A stretch of DNA of 64,000 bases. Origin: Hibiscus mutabilis. Its lineage: Eukaryota > Streptophyta > Magnoliopsida > Malvales > Malvaceae. Location of the stretch: assembly GCA_019671005.1 (NCBI GenBank), contig JAGYYJ010001357.1, forward strand, positions 1-64,000, read 5' to 3'. A program made the position numbers and the translations under genes. The notes under the pieces were generated by a model, which saw nothing but the letters and a program-made list of their open reading frames with translations, was not told the DNA's origin and ran no database searches. Shown piece after piece: positions 43,879-55,876 of this stretch. Position 1 is the stretch's first letter. Every line of letters starts with the position of its first letter.

Positions 43879-46607
43879 GTGGTCAGTTTTTTCCAACAAT
43901 TGTTCTCCAGTGAGTCGAGGACTGCCAATATAGTTGATATGACTTGCCCTTTCTACCAATTTAGTGCAACCGAACTTAAGCCTCTTCTTGCTGAGGGGAC
44001 GATGGAAGAGGTTCGCAGGATTGTGTTTGACATGGCTCCTTTAAAAGCTCTCGGTGTAGATGGGCTTCATGTTGCTTTTTTACCAAAATAACTGGGAGAT
44101 GGTGGGTGCATGGGTTTTTCAATTTGTCAAAAAATTCTTTGATACAGGTTCCATGGAAGATTGGGCGAATCAAACTCTTTTGATGTTATACCGAAAGTTG
44201 ATAATCCGAGTTCATAAGCCAATTTAGACCCATAAGCTTATGCACCGTCCTCTAGGTGGGTAGATTAAAGCCATTCTTGCTGAAATACGTGGATGGCTAT
44301 AAAGGTTGATTTAGAAAATGCCTACGATAATTTGAAGTGGGATTATATTGAAGAGACTTTGTTTGCGATCGGACTGCTGGATAAGTTCATAGCTCTTATA
44401 ATGTCTTGTGTACGCACGATTTTAACACAAGTTTTATGGAATGGCGAGGTAACTAGTCAGTTTAAACCCACAAGAGGCATTCGCCAAGGGGATCCCCTAT
44501 GAGAGTGTCGTTGATGGCGATTGAAAATAAATTAAGCTTGCTAGGAAAGGACCAGGCTTGTCACACCTGTTTTTTGCCGACGATCTAATTCTATTTGCAG
44601 AGGCTACCATGGATCGGCTGAAGGTTGTTAAAAAGGTTATGAAAATTTTTTGCATTGATTCCGGGCATCGAGTTAGTGTGGTCAAAACTCAGATTTTATT
44701 TTCTAAAAATTGCCCATTGTATTTCCGCGCTACGATCGCCCATTCATTTGGTTTTGAGTTGGTGGATGATTTGGGAAAGTATCTTGGGGTTCCGCCCCTT
44801 CATAAAAGGGTAACCAAGGCTACATTTGCTTTTCTGATTGAGAGGATGCCGAGCAGGCTCTCCGGTTGGGATGCTAAATCGTTATCTTTTGCAGGGAGAA
44901 TTACCCTTGTTAAATCAGTGCTGCAAGCAATCCCGATGTATGTCATGCAATTGTCTTGGATTCTGAAAGGGGTTTGTGAGGACATGAAAAAAATGATCCG
45001 CAGGTTTCTGTGGGGTTCTAACAATGATGGCAAAGGGCCGCATTTAGTGAGTTGGAGCACGATGAAAATGCCTATAAGTGATGTTGGCCTAGGGTTCAAG
45101 AGTTCAATCAACAAAACAAGGCCTTTTTGTTAAAGATTGGGTACCAACTCATTACGAACAAGAATTAGCTATGGGTGAGGGTCTTGAAGTCGAAATATGG
45201 ATGGGATGACGTGCTGCCCCTTGCTTTGCGATGTAACAATGTCTCCCGACTCCCGATTAAGGTATCGCCTATGTGATATATGGGAGGAGATAAAGGAGAG
45301 TATATATAGGCATGTTTGGGATGGTCGAAACACGGATTTATGGTATGACCATTGGCTTGATTCTGAGGAGAGATTGGTATTTTCCTGTATCTCGAATGAT
45401 TCCCCTCCCCCTACTGCTCTTTACCATATGGTGGATGAGGAGGGTGAATGGGATTTGGCGCGGTTATCTACAATGGTCCCTCCGACAATTATAAGTAAAA
45501 TTGAACAGTGAAACCTCCAAATGCTCGAGTTGGAAAGGACATTCCTGGCTGGTGTTGGGAACAAGACCGACGATTTACTACTAAATCGGCATATAAGGCA
45601 CTCGAACATGAGGCAAGGGATGGCCATAACTTTAATTGGAGAATGTTGTGGAATTTACAATTACCTCAGCGTGTCAAGGTGTTCCTTTGGCTAGCTGTTC
45701 AACAAAGATTGTTAACAAATGCAGAACGTGTTAGAAGACACATTGCCGCCTCGAATGTGTGTAGCCTATATAATAACGACTCGGAGGACTTAGATCATGC
45801 CCTGCGCCACTGTGTTAGGGACTTCTTTTCGTTACCTTTTGAATCATGGTTGGAGCTAAACCTAAGAGGAAATACTGATTTTGCATGTGTTTCTGAAAAT
45901 TGGGAGGTATGGTTTGCGGTTTATTGTTGGTTACTGTGGAAGAATAGATGCAGCAGCCTTCTTAATCCTAATTACCTACAAAGGGAGGGGATTGTTTCTT
46001 GTGGTGATCGCCTCTTGGCTGAATTTGTTGCAACCTTCGCTCGAGTGTAGATCATGCTAGATCTCCTGACTATGTGACTACAACTTGGCAGCGACCACCC
46101 GAGGAATGGATCAAGGTTAACTCCGATGGAGCGGTACGCACATCTGATAACATGGCTGCAGCAGGGGGTGTTTTGCGTGACAGTCAGGGTTCGTGGATTT
46201 TTGGCTTTACTCGAAGCCTTGGTTGTTGCTCGGTACTCATTGCCGAGTTATGGGCAGCACACGATGCTCTATTCCACGCATGGAGACTGGGATTTAGACA
46301 GGTAGAATTTGAGACTGATAACCGAGAGGTAGCTAGAATCTTGAACCGAGAATCTAAGGCTCTTACTGGAAGTGCTTTGGTTGATGCTTTACATGAGCTC
46401 CTGAGTCGAAGTTGGAGAATAAGAGTGAGACATATTTGTAGAGAACTCAACTCTGTTGCTGACAAGCTGGCGTCTCTCAGCCGTTGGTCCCCTGTGGGGG
46501 AACAGACATTTGCAGTTGCTCCGATGGAGCTAGCGTCCCTGGTGTTGAATGAGGCGTTTACTGCCTAAGCCTTACGGCTAATTCATTCTGTATTAACAAA
46601 AAAAAAA
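43879..46607 (+). mobile_element. 5'-truncated L1-type LINE with RT, zf-RVT and RNase H
   Basis: The plus strand encodes most of a plant LINE ORF2 in several frames. Seen in order: the start of the RT domain (EEVRRIVFDMAPLKALGVDG), AIKVDLENAYDNLKWDYIEE, RGIRQGDPL, the catalytic FFADDLILFAE (about 44570), YLGVPPLHKRVTKATFAFLI, a linker, zf-RVT (LPQRVKVFLWLAVQQRLLTN, DLDHALRHC) and an intact-looking RNase H of 164 codons (46074-46568: WIKVNSDGAVRTSD, AELWAAHDAL, FETDNREVARIL, HICRELNSVADKLA). An A-rich tail follows at about 46598-46607. The endonuclease is absent. Stops and frameshifts near 44090, 44220, 44503, 45134 and 45510 show it is dead. It carries more complete domains than the other LINE relics here. 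Confidence 0.9.
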
Positions 46608-47072
46608 GGTGCTGTCACATCAATATATCTTAAATGAAGAGAATAATTTCAATTCAGACTAATCTCTTCACTCAGCTTTATCTAATAATTTTTCAAGCGT
46701 GTGTTTTTTAAATTTCATTTACTATTAACCATTATTAGCGGATATATCAAAATGCCAATACACAGTAAAATTGGTGGTTAAAGATGATAGTCTTAGAAAA
46801 GTATTATTGGGGGCCAAATGGACGGAGTCAGTACAATCCGAGTGTGCCTTGTGACGTGAATGGACAAAGGAGGTGAAGTCGAGGGTGTCGCAAATTGAGG
46901 CGCAGTTGAATCCACGAGACAAGGGATTAAAATGAAAGCTGAAGCTTAACCATCAGGCACAGTTGTGAGTGAATTTCCTTTTCGGGGGAATAATAGTATT
47001 AATATATCACGAGATGGGAAGGTGGAGAGACGTGTTGTGTTGGATAGTGGGGGCATTTTGGTTTCTGATTTG
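46608..47072. other. LOG upstream region
   Basis: Follows the LINE poly-A tail. No open frame supported; acts presumably as distal promoter of the LOG gene. Confidence 0.4.
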
Positions 47073-47079
47073 ATATAAA
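47073..47079 (+). promoter_or_regulatory. TATA box of the LOG gene
   Basis: TATAAAA about 168 bp before the first ATG, giving a plausible leader of some 135 nt. Confidence 0.5.
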
Positions 47080-47240
47080 AAAAGGAGTCCAATTGACACC
47101 CATTCTCGTTCCCCCATCTGGGTTTTCATCAGATTGCTGACTGCTCTCACGCAAATACCATTCCTTTTGGCTCCTTTTCAACTCCAGAAAGAAAGTAGCT
47201 ATTTCAAGCAAAGCTATAGTGGCTCCAAGGCTTTCCTCTC

Positions 47241-49132
47241 ATGGAAAATCAACAACTCCACCTCCATCATCACCTTCAATACCAGCAACAACAACAACAT
47301 CAACCTAATTCCATGAAGTCAAGATTCAGACGTGTGTGTGTCTTTTGTGGTAGTAGTCCAGGCAAGAATCCTAGCTACCAGCTTGCTGCTATTCAGCTTG
47401 GCCAACAACTGGTACAACATCTTATCCTTTTTCATAAAGGAGACAAAAGGCTAGTTTTTTTTTTCTTTTCTGAATTGTCTTTTAATCATCGTCGTCTCTT
47501 ACAAAAACTGGTCAGTATGTCTGAATTTGATCGTCATCTATTCCGGCACCATGCCTGAATTCTCACATACATTGACCAATACTTGCTTCAAAAGTTCTTC
47601 TTATAAACAACCTATCAATTCAAGATTTTTACCAGTTTGAGCAAAGTTATCCTCTGTTTGCTCTGTTTTTGGTTTGAATCTAATTAAAACTTGAATAGGA
47701 AGGAAATTAATGTACAGAAACTTGAAAGGCTGAAAACAAATAAAATAGTGTGATTGAAATGGAGTAATGGAAGGAATTATGTTTAAATTAAACACGTAAA
47801 GTTTTAATACTCAATAAAATAAGAAAACCTGTAGGTTGAAAGGAACATTGACTTGGTTTATGGAGGAGGAAGCATTGGGTTGATGGGGCTGGTCTCTCAA
47901 GCTGTCTTCGGTGGTGGTCGCCACGTGTTGGGGTAACTCCTGCCTCTTCTCTCTCTTTCATTGTATTAGTCCTCTTGACCTCCAAAATTGTTATTGTAAA
48001 AAATAATGATATATAATAATTATAATAATTTTTTGTTGCTATTGTAACCGCAATTTACATTTTTGCTCTTGACTCGTAACTAACCCTTTGCTTCCATTTT
48101 GTTGCAGGGTAATTCCCAACACTCTCATGCAAAGAGAGGTAAGAAAACAACACTAGTTGTCCCCTTCTTTATATAGCTGGAACTAAACATAATTTAATAT
48201 TCATGTGAAACACTGCCATTCCACGAAAAAATGGATTGGTTCTTCTCCAAAAAGTTTGTACCAAACCCCCATATGAGGACAATTTAAGATTCAAACTGCT
48301 CCATATTCAATCTCACTGAAGTTGGGCCCCATATGATTATCACATAATTAATAAATGAAATCTTTGGTCTTAAGTTTTAAAATCTGCAGTTAAAATATTT
48401 CAGATCACAGGCGAGACAGTGGGAGAAGTAAGAGCCGTGTCAGGAATGCACCAACGTAAAGCGGAAATGGCTCGCCAAGCTGACGCCTTTATTGCGTTGC
48501 CAGGTTTGTTTCTTTACTGCTGTAATGAATATTCTAATTTACAGTTTCCTAGCCCAAGGTAACTATAGAAATAACTGTCTTCTTTTTTTATTATTTTATT
48601 TTCAACTAACAGTAATAGATCCCAACTCACAGGTGGCTATGGAACCTTGGAAGAACTACTGGAAGTGATCACTTGGGCTCAGCTAGGAATCCATGACAAA
48701 CCTGTAATCTTATTTCTTTTTCTTCAACTCTCAAACAACCATTTCCCCAAATTGTAAAAAAAATACAAAGGAGAGATTTTAATTTGCGTGGAAATTACAG
48801 GTGGGATTGTTGAATGCTGACGGATACTACAACTCACTTTTATCATTCATAGACAATGCCGTGGATGAAGGATTCATAGCACCAGCTGCCCGTGACATAA
48901 TTGTGTCTGCCCAAACTGCACAGGAGCTCATGTGCAAGCTCGAGGTACACTTTTCCCTACGCCAATACCATCTCTCCACCTGCAACACTGTTGATCTGAG
49001 CCGTCTATTAATTTGTTCTCCTTTTGGCGTTACCAGGAGTATGAACCTAAACATTCAGGGGTGGCTTCCAAGCTAAGCTGGGAAATGGAGCAACAGTTGG
49101 GCTTCAAAGCAAAATCAGACATTGCTCGTTGA
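47241..49132 (+). CDS. LOG: LOG cytokinin riboside 5'-monophosphate phosphoribohydrolase
   Basis: LOG enzymes release active cytokinin bases directly from the nucleotide form in cytosol and nucleus. Seven exons with GT-AG borders: 47241-47411, 47835-47932, 48108-48138, 48404-48503, 48633-48703, 48801-48944 and 49037-49132, encoding 236 residues without any lesion. Family motifs are FRRVCVFCGSSPGKNPSY, DLVYGGGSIGLMGLVSQAVF, the catalytic RKAEM (about residues 118-122) and the PRPP-fold PGGYGTLEE (about 133-141), then TWAQLGIHDKP and LLNADGYYNSLLSFIDNAV. Residues 1-25 are a His/Gln-rich extension; an alternative start at Met25 (MKSRFRRVCVFCG) would give the usual length, about 212 residues. The seven-exon layout is that of plant LOG genes. 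Which LOG paralogue it is cannot be decided here. Confidence 0.95.
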
Positions 49133-50879
49133 CATCACAACCATCCACACATGATGGACAATTTTACCGTAGATTCTTTATCCCCGACACACAGCAACCT
49201 TGTAGATGCAAGCACCAGATCAAAACCCACAGTTTAGTTTTTTTTAATCAGCTGTGAATTTCTTTTGTCTGCTGGTTTGATTTACTTAGAATATTCCGAG
49301 GAGGACAAACAATTTGAGTGACTTCTATCAGCCTCCTAATCCTATCCAAGCCGGTGATCGCTAATCGTGTATATTTTATTATTTGTGTGGATTGATGGGT
49401 TGTTACACATTGCTTTCAAACAAAAGGGATTGATTGGGATATTTGGGCAAAAGGAAACAGGGAAGAAGCTGCAGAATTATCGAGCAATTCTCATAAATTA
49501 TTACTAACTTGTATACATTATAGACTATTGTGTTTGTACTAAGCTTATTAAATCAAATTTAATGGATCTCATTAACACACTATTCTACAACCACCACCAA
49601 TTCCCCCGAACTAAATCATCGGCCTCATATATTTCATGATCATTGTTGAAACTGCCTCCTATATCATTTGTCTGGATTTTTCAACATGCACAGAAAATAG
49701 TTTTTTATGTGGTTCTATCTCAACTGATAAATATCAACAAACGAAAATGATAATCTGCTTTATATCCCCATCTCCCAAAAGATAGCAAGACCCACTCTAT
49801 ATAATTGTTCAAATCGTAAAGATAGTCCAATATTTTTTAGTTTGGTATAGTACTGTGGACTGCTGTTCCTACTTTTTTTTAAACCACGGGCGATGACCGT
49901 TTATCCGTTTAACAATCTAAGCAGATACTACTTCTATCAAATCGGATAGAAGGGACCGGGACATTAAAATAATCTTATTCCAGTTGATTAAGGGGGACTT
50001 GCAACGCCTATAGATCTTTGCAATTCTAGGAATCGATTACACTCCGGTTTGTTCCGCTTTTTTTAAATCTTAATTTAGCAAAATATGACTGAGTAGTTGG
50101 ATGCCTATTAAAGGCATGGTACTTGCAATCAAAGTAAAAGGTTATCTTTTTTTCGGTGGAAGTTAGTAGCCAAAGATTGCATGCCTGAGATGTCAATGAT
50201 GGATTGGTAAGAGTGGCGTTCCAAGTGCAAAACAGCAAAAACATTAGGCTAATAAGTTGTTCATGATTGATTGTTTTCAAAGAGTAAATAGGGACCGACT
50301 CCAATGGACATTATAACCAAAGAAAAAAAAGGTACGAGACACCTGTTCTTCACCGTACTGCTAGTCTGCTAGTGCTAGGACCAGATACAAAGTGCTCTGT
50401 TTGCGAAAGGTCGAGTGAGAAAGTTATGGTGGAGACTGATGACAGGCTGAGTGGGCCTTTCTTCTAACAAATTTTTGGGCGACCAGTAGCTTTTGATGGC
50501 TGTCGGTAGATAAAGACCACGCGTTTTTTAGGACACTGCAGTTGTGAGAGGTGAATGTGGGTAGCCATTTGGATACCAGAGGGAACACCAATCGCATTTT
50601 CCCTCTCTTATGGCACTGTCTCACCTGTTTTGCGTTGCAAGATACAAGTTCCAGCTTTGGATAAACATAAATTACGTGTGTTACAACCTCCACTGTGCAG
50701 CTTTTAATGTTGCTGCAATAATTGTTGCAACCAGATATATGCTAGAGTGCAGAGCATACACCACTTGAGATTAAGGAATCTTTGAGTGGTGAGATTTTGA
50801 TATCCTACCGAATTAAACTTGGCTTTTTGGAGAATATTATTAATATTTATTTGATAAAGAGAAATATGAGTTAACTATT
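49133..50879. other. Spacer downstream of LOG
   Basis: 3' UTR of LOG in the first few hundred bases, then unrecognised sequence. Minus-strand open frames at 50026-50304 and 50424-50693 have no recognisable domains. Confidence 0.4.
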
Positions 50880-53161
50880 TGCTTCATTAAAACCCTTAAA
50901 CTTAGTTTGAGGGAAAAAAAGTACACATAATAACTTACAAAACTTTAGCAAAAATAAGACAAAACAAAAACATCACACATCAAACCGAAAGACCACTAAG
51001 ATTCACATGAACAGCTGCTAAAATAACTTTCGGTGGTTGGACAAAGACATGTCCGCCCTGCACAACATCGAAGCCATGCTTTGCCAAACTATCTGTCACT
51101 GTGTTAGCTTCGTGATAAACTTGTGAAAATTGAACCTCTCAATCCTTGTCCACCAATCTATCGGTACGATGAACTTGTGAACAATGACTCTTACTATTCG
51201 ACTGTCGTTACAAGAGCAGGACCGTATCACCATTTTTCAACTTCACCCATACACGTCGGACACCCAAGTCTCATGCATGCTGGAGACCCTCGAGCACTCC
51301 CCATAACTCAGCCTCCAAGATCGAATAGATACCGATGAACTTAGAGAAACCCAACAACCAATCCCCCTGGCCACTACGAATCACCCCTCCACAAGCTGCC
51401 CTTCCATTAGTTTGACATCGAGCCCCATCGGTGTTAAGCTTACACCACCCATCTACATCGCACATTACCTCGGTTTAAGTATTGTGAGTATATTTATCCA
51501 AAGTAAATAATAGAAAATCTGCTACATGTAATCTAAGGGTAAAATTTTGATTTACGCTATAAAATTCAAATCCTAAATTCTTAACCCTAACCCTAAAAAT
51601 TAAACCATATACCCTAAATTCTAAACCCACAATCTAAAACCTTAAACTTTAAACCCTAACCCATAAAACTAAAAGACGGGCATAAAATAAGTCTACAAGG
51701 TCTGTGTATCAATTTTTTTTGCGTAATCTTCACAAAAACAAGATACTTTTAGCATATCCCCCAAGCTACACAAAGGGAAGAATTGACGAAATTAATTCGG
51801 TCTATACATTTGTATCTAATCTTAACTCTAACCGTTTCTATAATATCTACCAAAATTTCACTGGAGTAATTTCTGAACAACCTGTGATTTCTTTCCTTCC
51901 ATATGTAGTAAATGTATGCACCCCAAACAACCTTGAGAATATAAATAATTAGAGATTTCTCTTTCAAGAAACGGATTAATTTTTTCTCTTGATCTTGTAT
52001 CTTTCTTTTCTAAAACGCTTCATTTTCTCTCTAACTTAAAAAAAATCTTAACTTGTTTTGTGTCGTTTTTATCGACCACCAACCGCCGGTGGCTCGGCTG
52101 AGTTTTCATCCGAATAAATAAATCGTTTCTACCTTTTATGAGTCTTCTGACTATCTTGGTAGTGGTCTGACTAAGCCCTAGGGACTTTTCTCCTCTATCA
52201 GTTGTGTCGGTAGTTTTGAGGGAAACGATTTTTTCAGAAAATAGTTTGACCGGAACATATTTGGGTGGTTTTGCTCGCCGCGGTTGGGAGGTTCGACGAC
52301 GCCTCTACCGTTGATGTTTTTTTTTTTTTCCTTTTCTTTCTTCTTTGTTCTCTTTTCTTTTTTCTTTTTTTTTTCGGGTTTCTTGTTTCCTTTTTTCTTC
52401 GTTTTTTTACGATGGCCCGATAACTGTATTCTTCGATTCAGTCTTTCCTCAGACGTCATTGCTTCTTAGATCTGTCGTGACAGTCTGTCGGCTTTCTCTC
52501 TGCATTCTCATGAACAGATTTCATTCTCCGGTGACCACTGGCGCATCATGCAGTTAGAGGTTCTGAATTTGCTGGCTTCGTGCTTCTTTGACTTCGGTCG
52601 ATGGTTTGTGATGTCCTCTTTCGTCTTTGTGCTTGTCTCTCAGCACTGCCGTGTTCGTTCCACAGAAACGGTCATACGCAACAGTCTTTCTTTAGTACTG
52701 AGTCTGTCCAAAATGGTCATAGTGCTTAGGAACATGTTGGGGAAACCATACAAGTTTGTGCCAAGGAACTTGTAAAGACTTGCTTCTAATCTCCCCCATA
52801 TCCAGTTAGTAGTAACTGCTCACAAATCAACAGCAGTAAACAAGGAGGCTGCCATGTCCCTCATTTTGAACAACTTCCTGAGACTCCAACTTGTATTTTT
52901 ACAAGTAGCTTGCTAAAATCTAGTACCTTTAAGCACATAGGCATGGATCCAAGCCACCCAAAGGGACCATTCCCCTGCCAAAATACTTTTCATGAGATGG
53001 AAGACACAAACATCATTCCAACTCTGAACATCCTTGAGTCCCGAACCCCCTTCTGACTTCAATGTACAAATTTGTCCCCAATACACTTTAGCCCCACTAG
53101 CAGGCGAGTCTTTCCCTTTCCAAAAATACAGAGAGTGAATACTTTCGGAGAATGAATACAT
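50880..53161 (-). mobile_element. Degenerate LINE 3' half, interrupted by a MITE
   Basis: On the minus strand from high to low coordinate: FWKGKDSPASGAKVYWGQIC and SEGGSGLKDVQSWNDVCVFH (post-RT region, 53161-52913), KMRDMAASLFTAV and PWHKLVWFPQHVPKHYDHFW (zf-RVT, about 52870-52700), WGAYIYYIWKERNHRLFRNY (51967-51749) and WCKLNTDGARCQTNGRAACG (RNase H, 51465-51271). The tail at 50880-50960 matches that of the LINE at 29524. The stretch 51970-52600 has no LINE motif I recognise and contains long T/C runs, so it may be a further insertion or strong decay. A MITE lies at 51537-51720. Confidence 0.75.
51537..51720. mobile_element. Mutator-like MITE with CCCTAAA-like interior (copy 2, inverted)
   Basis: Left end GGGTAAAATTTTGATTTACG, right end read inward AAAAATTGATACACAGACC, and an interior of CCCTAAA/CCCTAAC words: the inverse orientation of the element at 26435. 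It interrupts a LINE relic, so it inserted later than the LINE. Confidence 0.6.
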
Positions 53162-53315
53162 ACAAATTGTATTACATTGCGGATGGAAACGTGTTATGGT
53201 TAATTTAATCTTCGAACAAGACCGGCACTAAACTGCGTGAAGAATTTCTAATCTCCTCTATTTGCATTTTGCCACTCTTATCTGTTAAACTCACCATTGC
53301 AACATTATTAGTTAT

Positions 53316-55563
53316 TGTAACTCCTAAAACCGACCAAGAAAAAAAAGACCGAATTTAAGAAGTTATAATTATAAACTTTACCCTCAAGAAACTAATTTTA
53401 TCTTTATTAAAACGATTAACTCTTTTGAACAAAATACTCTAAAAATAATTATCATTCATCATATTATTAATTACCAAAAATTATAATAAATATTCGAATT
53501 TAAAATAAAACATGCATACGAAAAATATTCCCAAATCCCAAATAGTCTCATGTCTAAATTACAATCTGAATCTGATAAAATATAATGAAAATAATAATAA
53601 TAACTTGAAAACTGTGGTCCGTACTGATGTGAAAATAAACTGAATACGTAAGAGGTCCTCCAAGTACCAGATCGCCTAGAGTCAAATATCTGAAAGATAA
53701 TCTATAGAGGAGTGAGCTATTGAGCCCAATGTGTCTCTAAGTGCAACAATCAGAAACACAGTCTTTCTCAAAAATATCACAAGGTAAAACATGTCATGTT
53801 AAAAACACAGTGCACGGGATGATGCTAATATATAGTCATAACACCAACTACAAACGTCAATCACAGTGGTGGCAAAGCCAACCGATCACAGTGGAGGTAA
53901 TTCCCCTGAACCCCTCACCCTTTATTTCTCCGTTCACAGTGTGGTCAAACCACTCTTCCTCCGTACAACCCACCCCATGTATGATAAAATAATATTTATG
54001 AACACAGTCTCAACACAGTATAGCGTACTAAATACGAGGAGCACAGTTCAAAAGTTCTGATAATCTCATAAATCACAGTATCACAGTATGCACGACATCT
54101 CAAATCACAGTAAAATCTCAACACAGAAAATAGTCATGCAAAGTTTGTAAAACATTTTACAGAATATAGCACAGACAAAAAACACACCTTAGCCGAAGCA
54201 AACTTAACCTATTGAATAACACGTTTCCCACGATCAGAAATACTGGGTCCTGCTGTATTGGAACCTATGAGAATAATTCTACATTAGCACTATACTAATA
54301 TCACAAATACTAAGTACAAATAATTATAAATAGTAAATTGGTATCTTCGGTCGAAGTTCAATTCGAGTCGAATACGGGTCTAGAATCAAGGGTCAAGTAG
54401 GGTTTAGGGTTTGGGTCAGAAAAAGTTAACCAAGTCAGATATGAATCGAGTCAAGATTTGGATCAGTTCAAATGGTTGAGACTCTAGATTGTCGAATGGG
54501 GTATATGCGTATATACATATATACTTACTTAAGACACGATCTTGCTTAAAAACATATGATACTTACTGATAATGGTATATATATATATATTCATAATAGT
54601 TTGTAATAATAAAACAATGGTAGTATAGCACATGTATAAAACAAAATATTAGTACTATAAACATATACCTCACTTAAAACTGATTACCAACCCACGTTAT
54701 ATTTACGGTAGCAATATGATTTTATATATAATACATTTATATGGAAGAACCCATATATATACATATATATATCTCGTAAAAACAATAAATTGTATTTATT
54801 ATATATTTGTAAAATAAAAGTAAAAAATAAGAGTAATAATAATTTATGACCAGCAGCCATGAAAATAGATTTAGTTACATGGGTTTGAAAGTCACGAAGT
54901 TGGGGTTTCAAGGACTTTGATGCCATGTGGTTAGGGTTTATGTACATTGGTGCATCTAGGCACCATGGAGGGAAGCAGGTGACGCAAGGACTCTCACGGA
55001 GGTGATTCAAGACTTCTCCTGATAACAACGCAAAAGGAAGCATCCAAAATCAAATAAAAAGAATGCTCGTTCGGCTTACCCAGGATATTCTATGGTTGAA
55101 CGCGATGAGGCAAATGTAGTTCGAACATCTTTACGTATCTCTTACGCAAACGATGGTCGTTGAATGGCATTTTAATGGGTGGATTTGTTCGAATTAATAA
55201 AAAAAAGAACAGGGAGAGACATTTCAAACTAGTCGAAAGATGGAGAAGGGGAAATAATGGTAGATGCCGCTGCTGATTTGTGTTATTGAAAGGCAATAGG
55301 GTTTGGGTGTTATAAAAGAGTATAAATACTCTAAACAAAATGGACTAACGCAATATTAGGGTTCCTAATAATTCCCACTTTTTAGATCGAACACCAACAT
55401 TTCAAATTAATTCAATTAGGTCACTAAAATCATAACTGAAATTCAATTTAATTCCCAATTCTCATTTAGGGTTTTGAATACAAAATCCCCAAATGTTAGG
55501 GTTTTGAATCTAAGGATTTCAAAAATTAAGTTTTTAATTTAGGGAAAATTTTAGGGTGTTACA
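53316..55563 (-). mobile_element. Probable solo LTR of a Ty3/Gypsy element
   Basis: A 2.25-kb segment starts TGTAACTCC and ends GGGTGTTACA, so it has TG...CA ends, and is flanked by a perfect 5-bp duplication GTTAT (53311-53315 and 55564-55568). It contains no coding motif. On the minus strand it begins TGTAACACCCTAAAA, the kind of LTR start common among Gypsy elements with long LTRs. A subregion at 53740-54130 repeats the word CACAGT many times. No second LTR or internal region is present, as after LTR-LTR recombination. Orientation is tentative. Confidence 0.55.
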
Positions 55564-55568
55564 GTTAT

Positions 55569-55876
55569 AATATCTGCCAATCAAACAATTTCAATGGGAA
55601 AATAAAAGAGTATACAATTTAAGTAGATCTTCAGTCCTGCCTACTGCATTCAAAATTATACATAATCACTCAACAAATTAATGAATCCAACAAACCAAGA
55701 ATATAATCGAAACATCAAGGGAATTGAACTCTCACATAACCACAGATTGAAAAAAGGAAATAGATATATGAGGGCATCCCTGTAAGATACAACAAAAACT
55801 CGGTGCCTGGGGTATCCATACCGCTGCATATACGTACAGACGCGTAATCAATTACAAGCTATGGCTGCTTTTACTT
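55569..55876. other. 3' flank of the GH9 gene
   Basis: Short spacer, probably the 3' UTR of the minus-strand endoglucanase gene. Confidence 0.4.

Noticed and set aside
52318..52469. Phe-rich open frames
   Set aside because: Products of T-rich runs, not coding.
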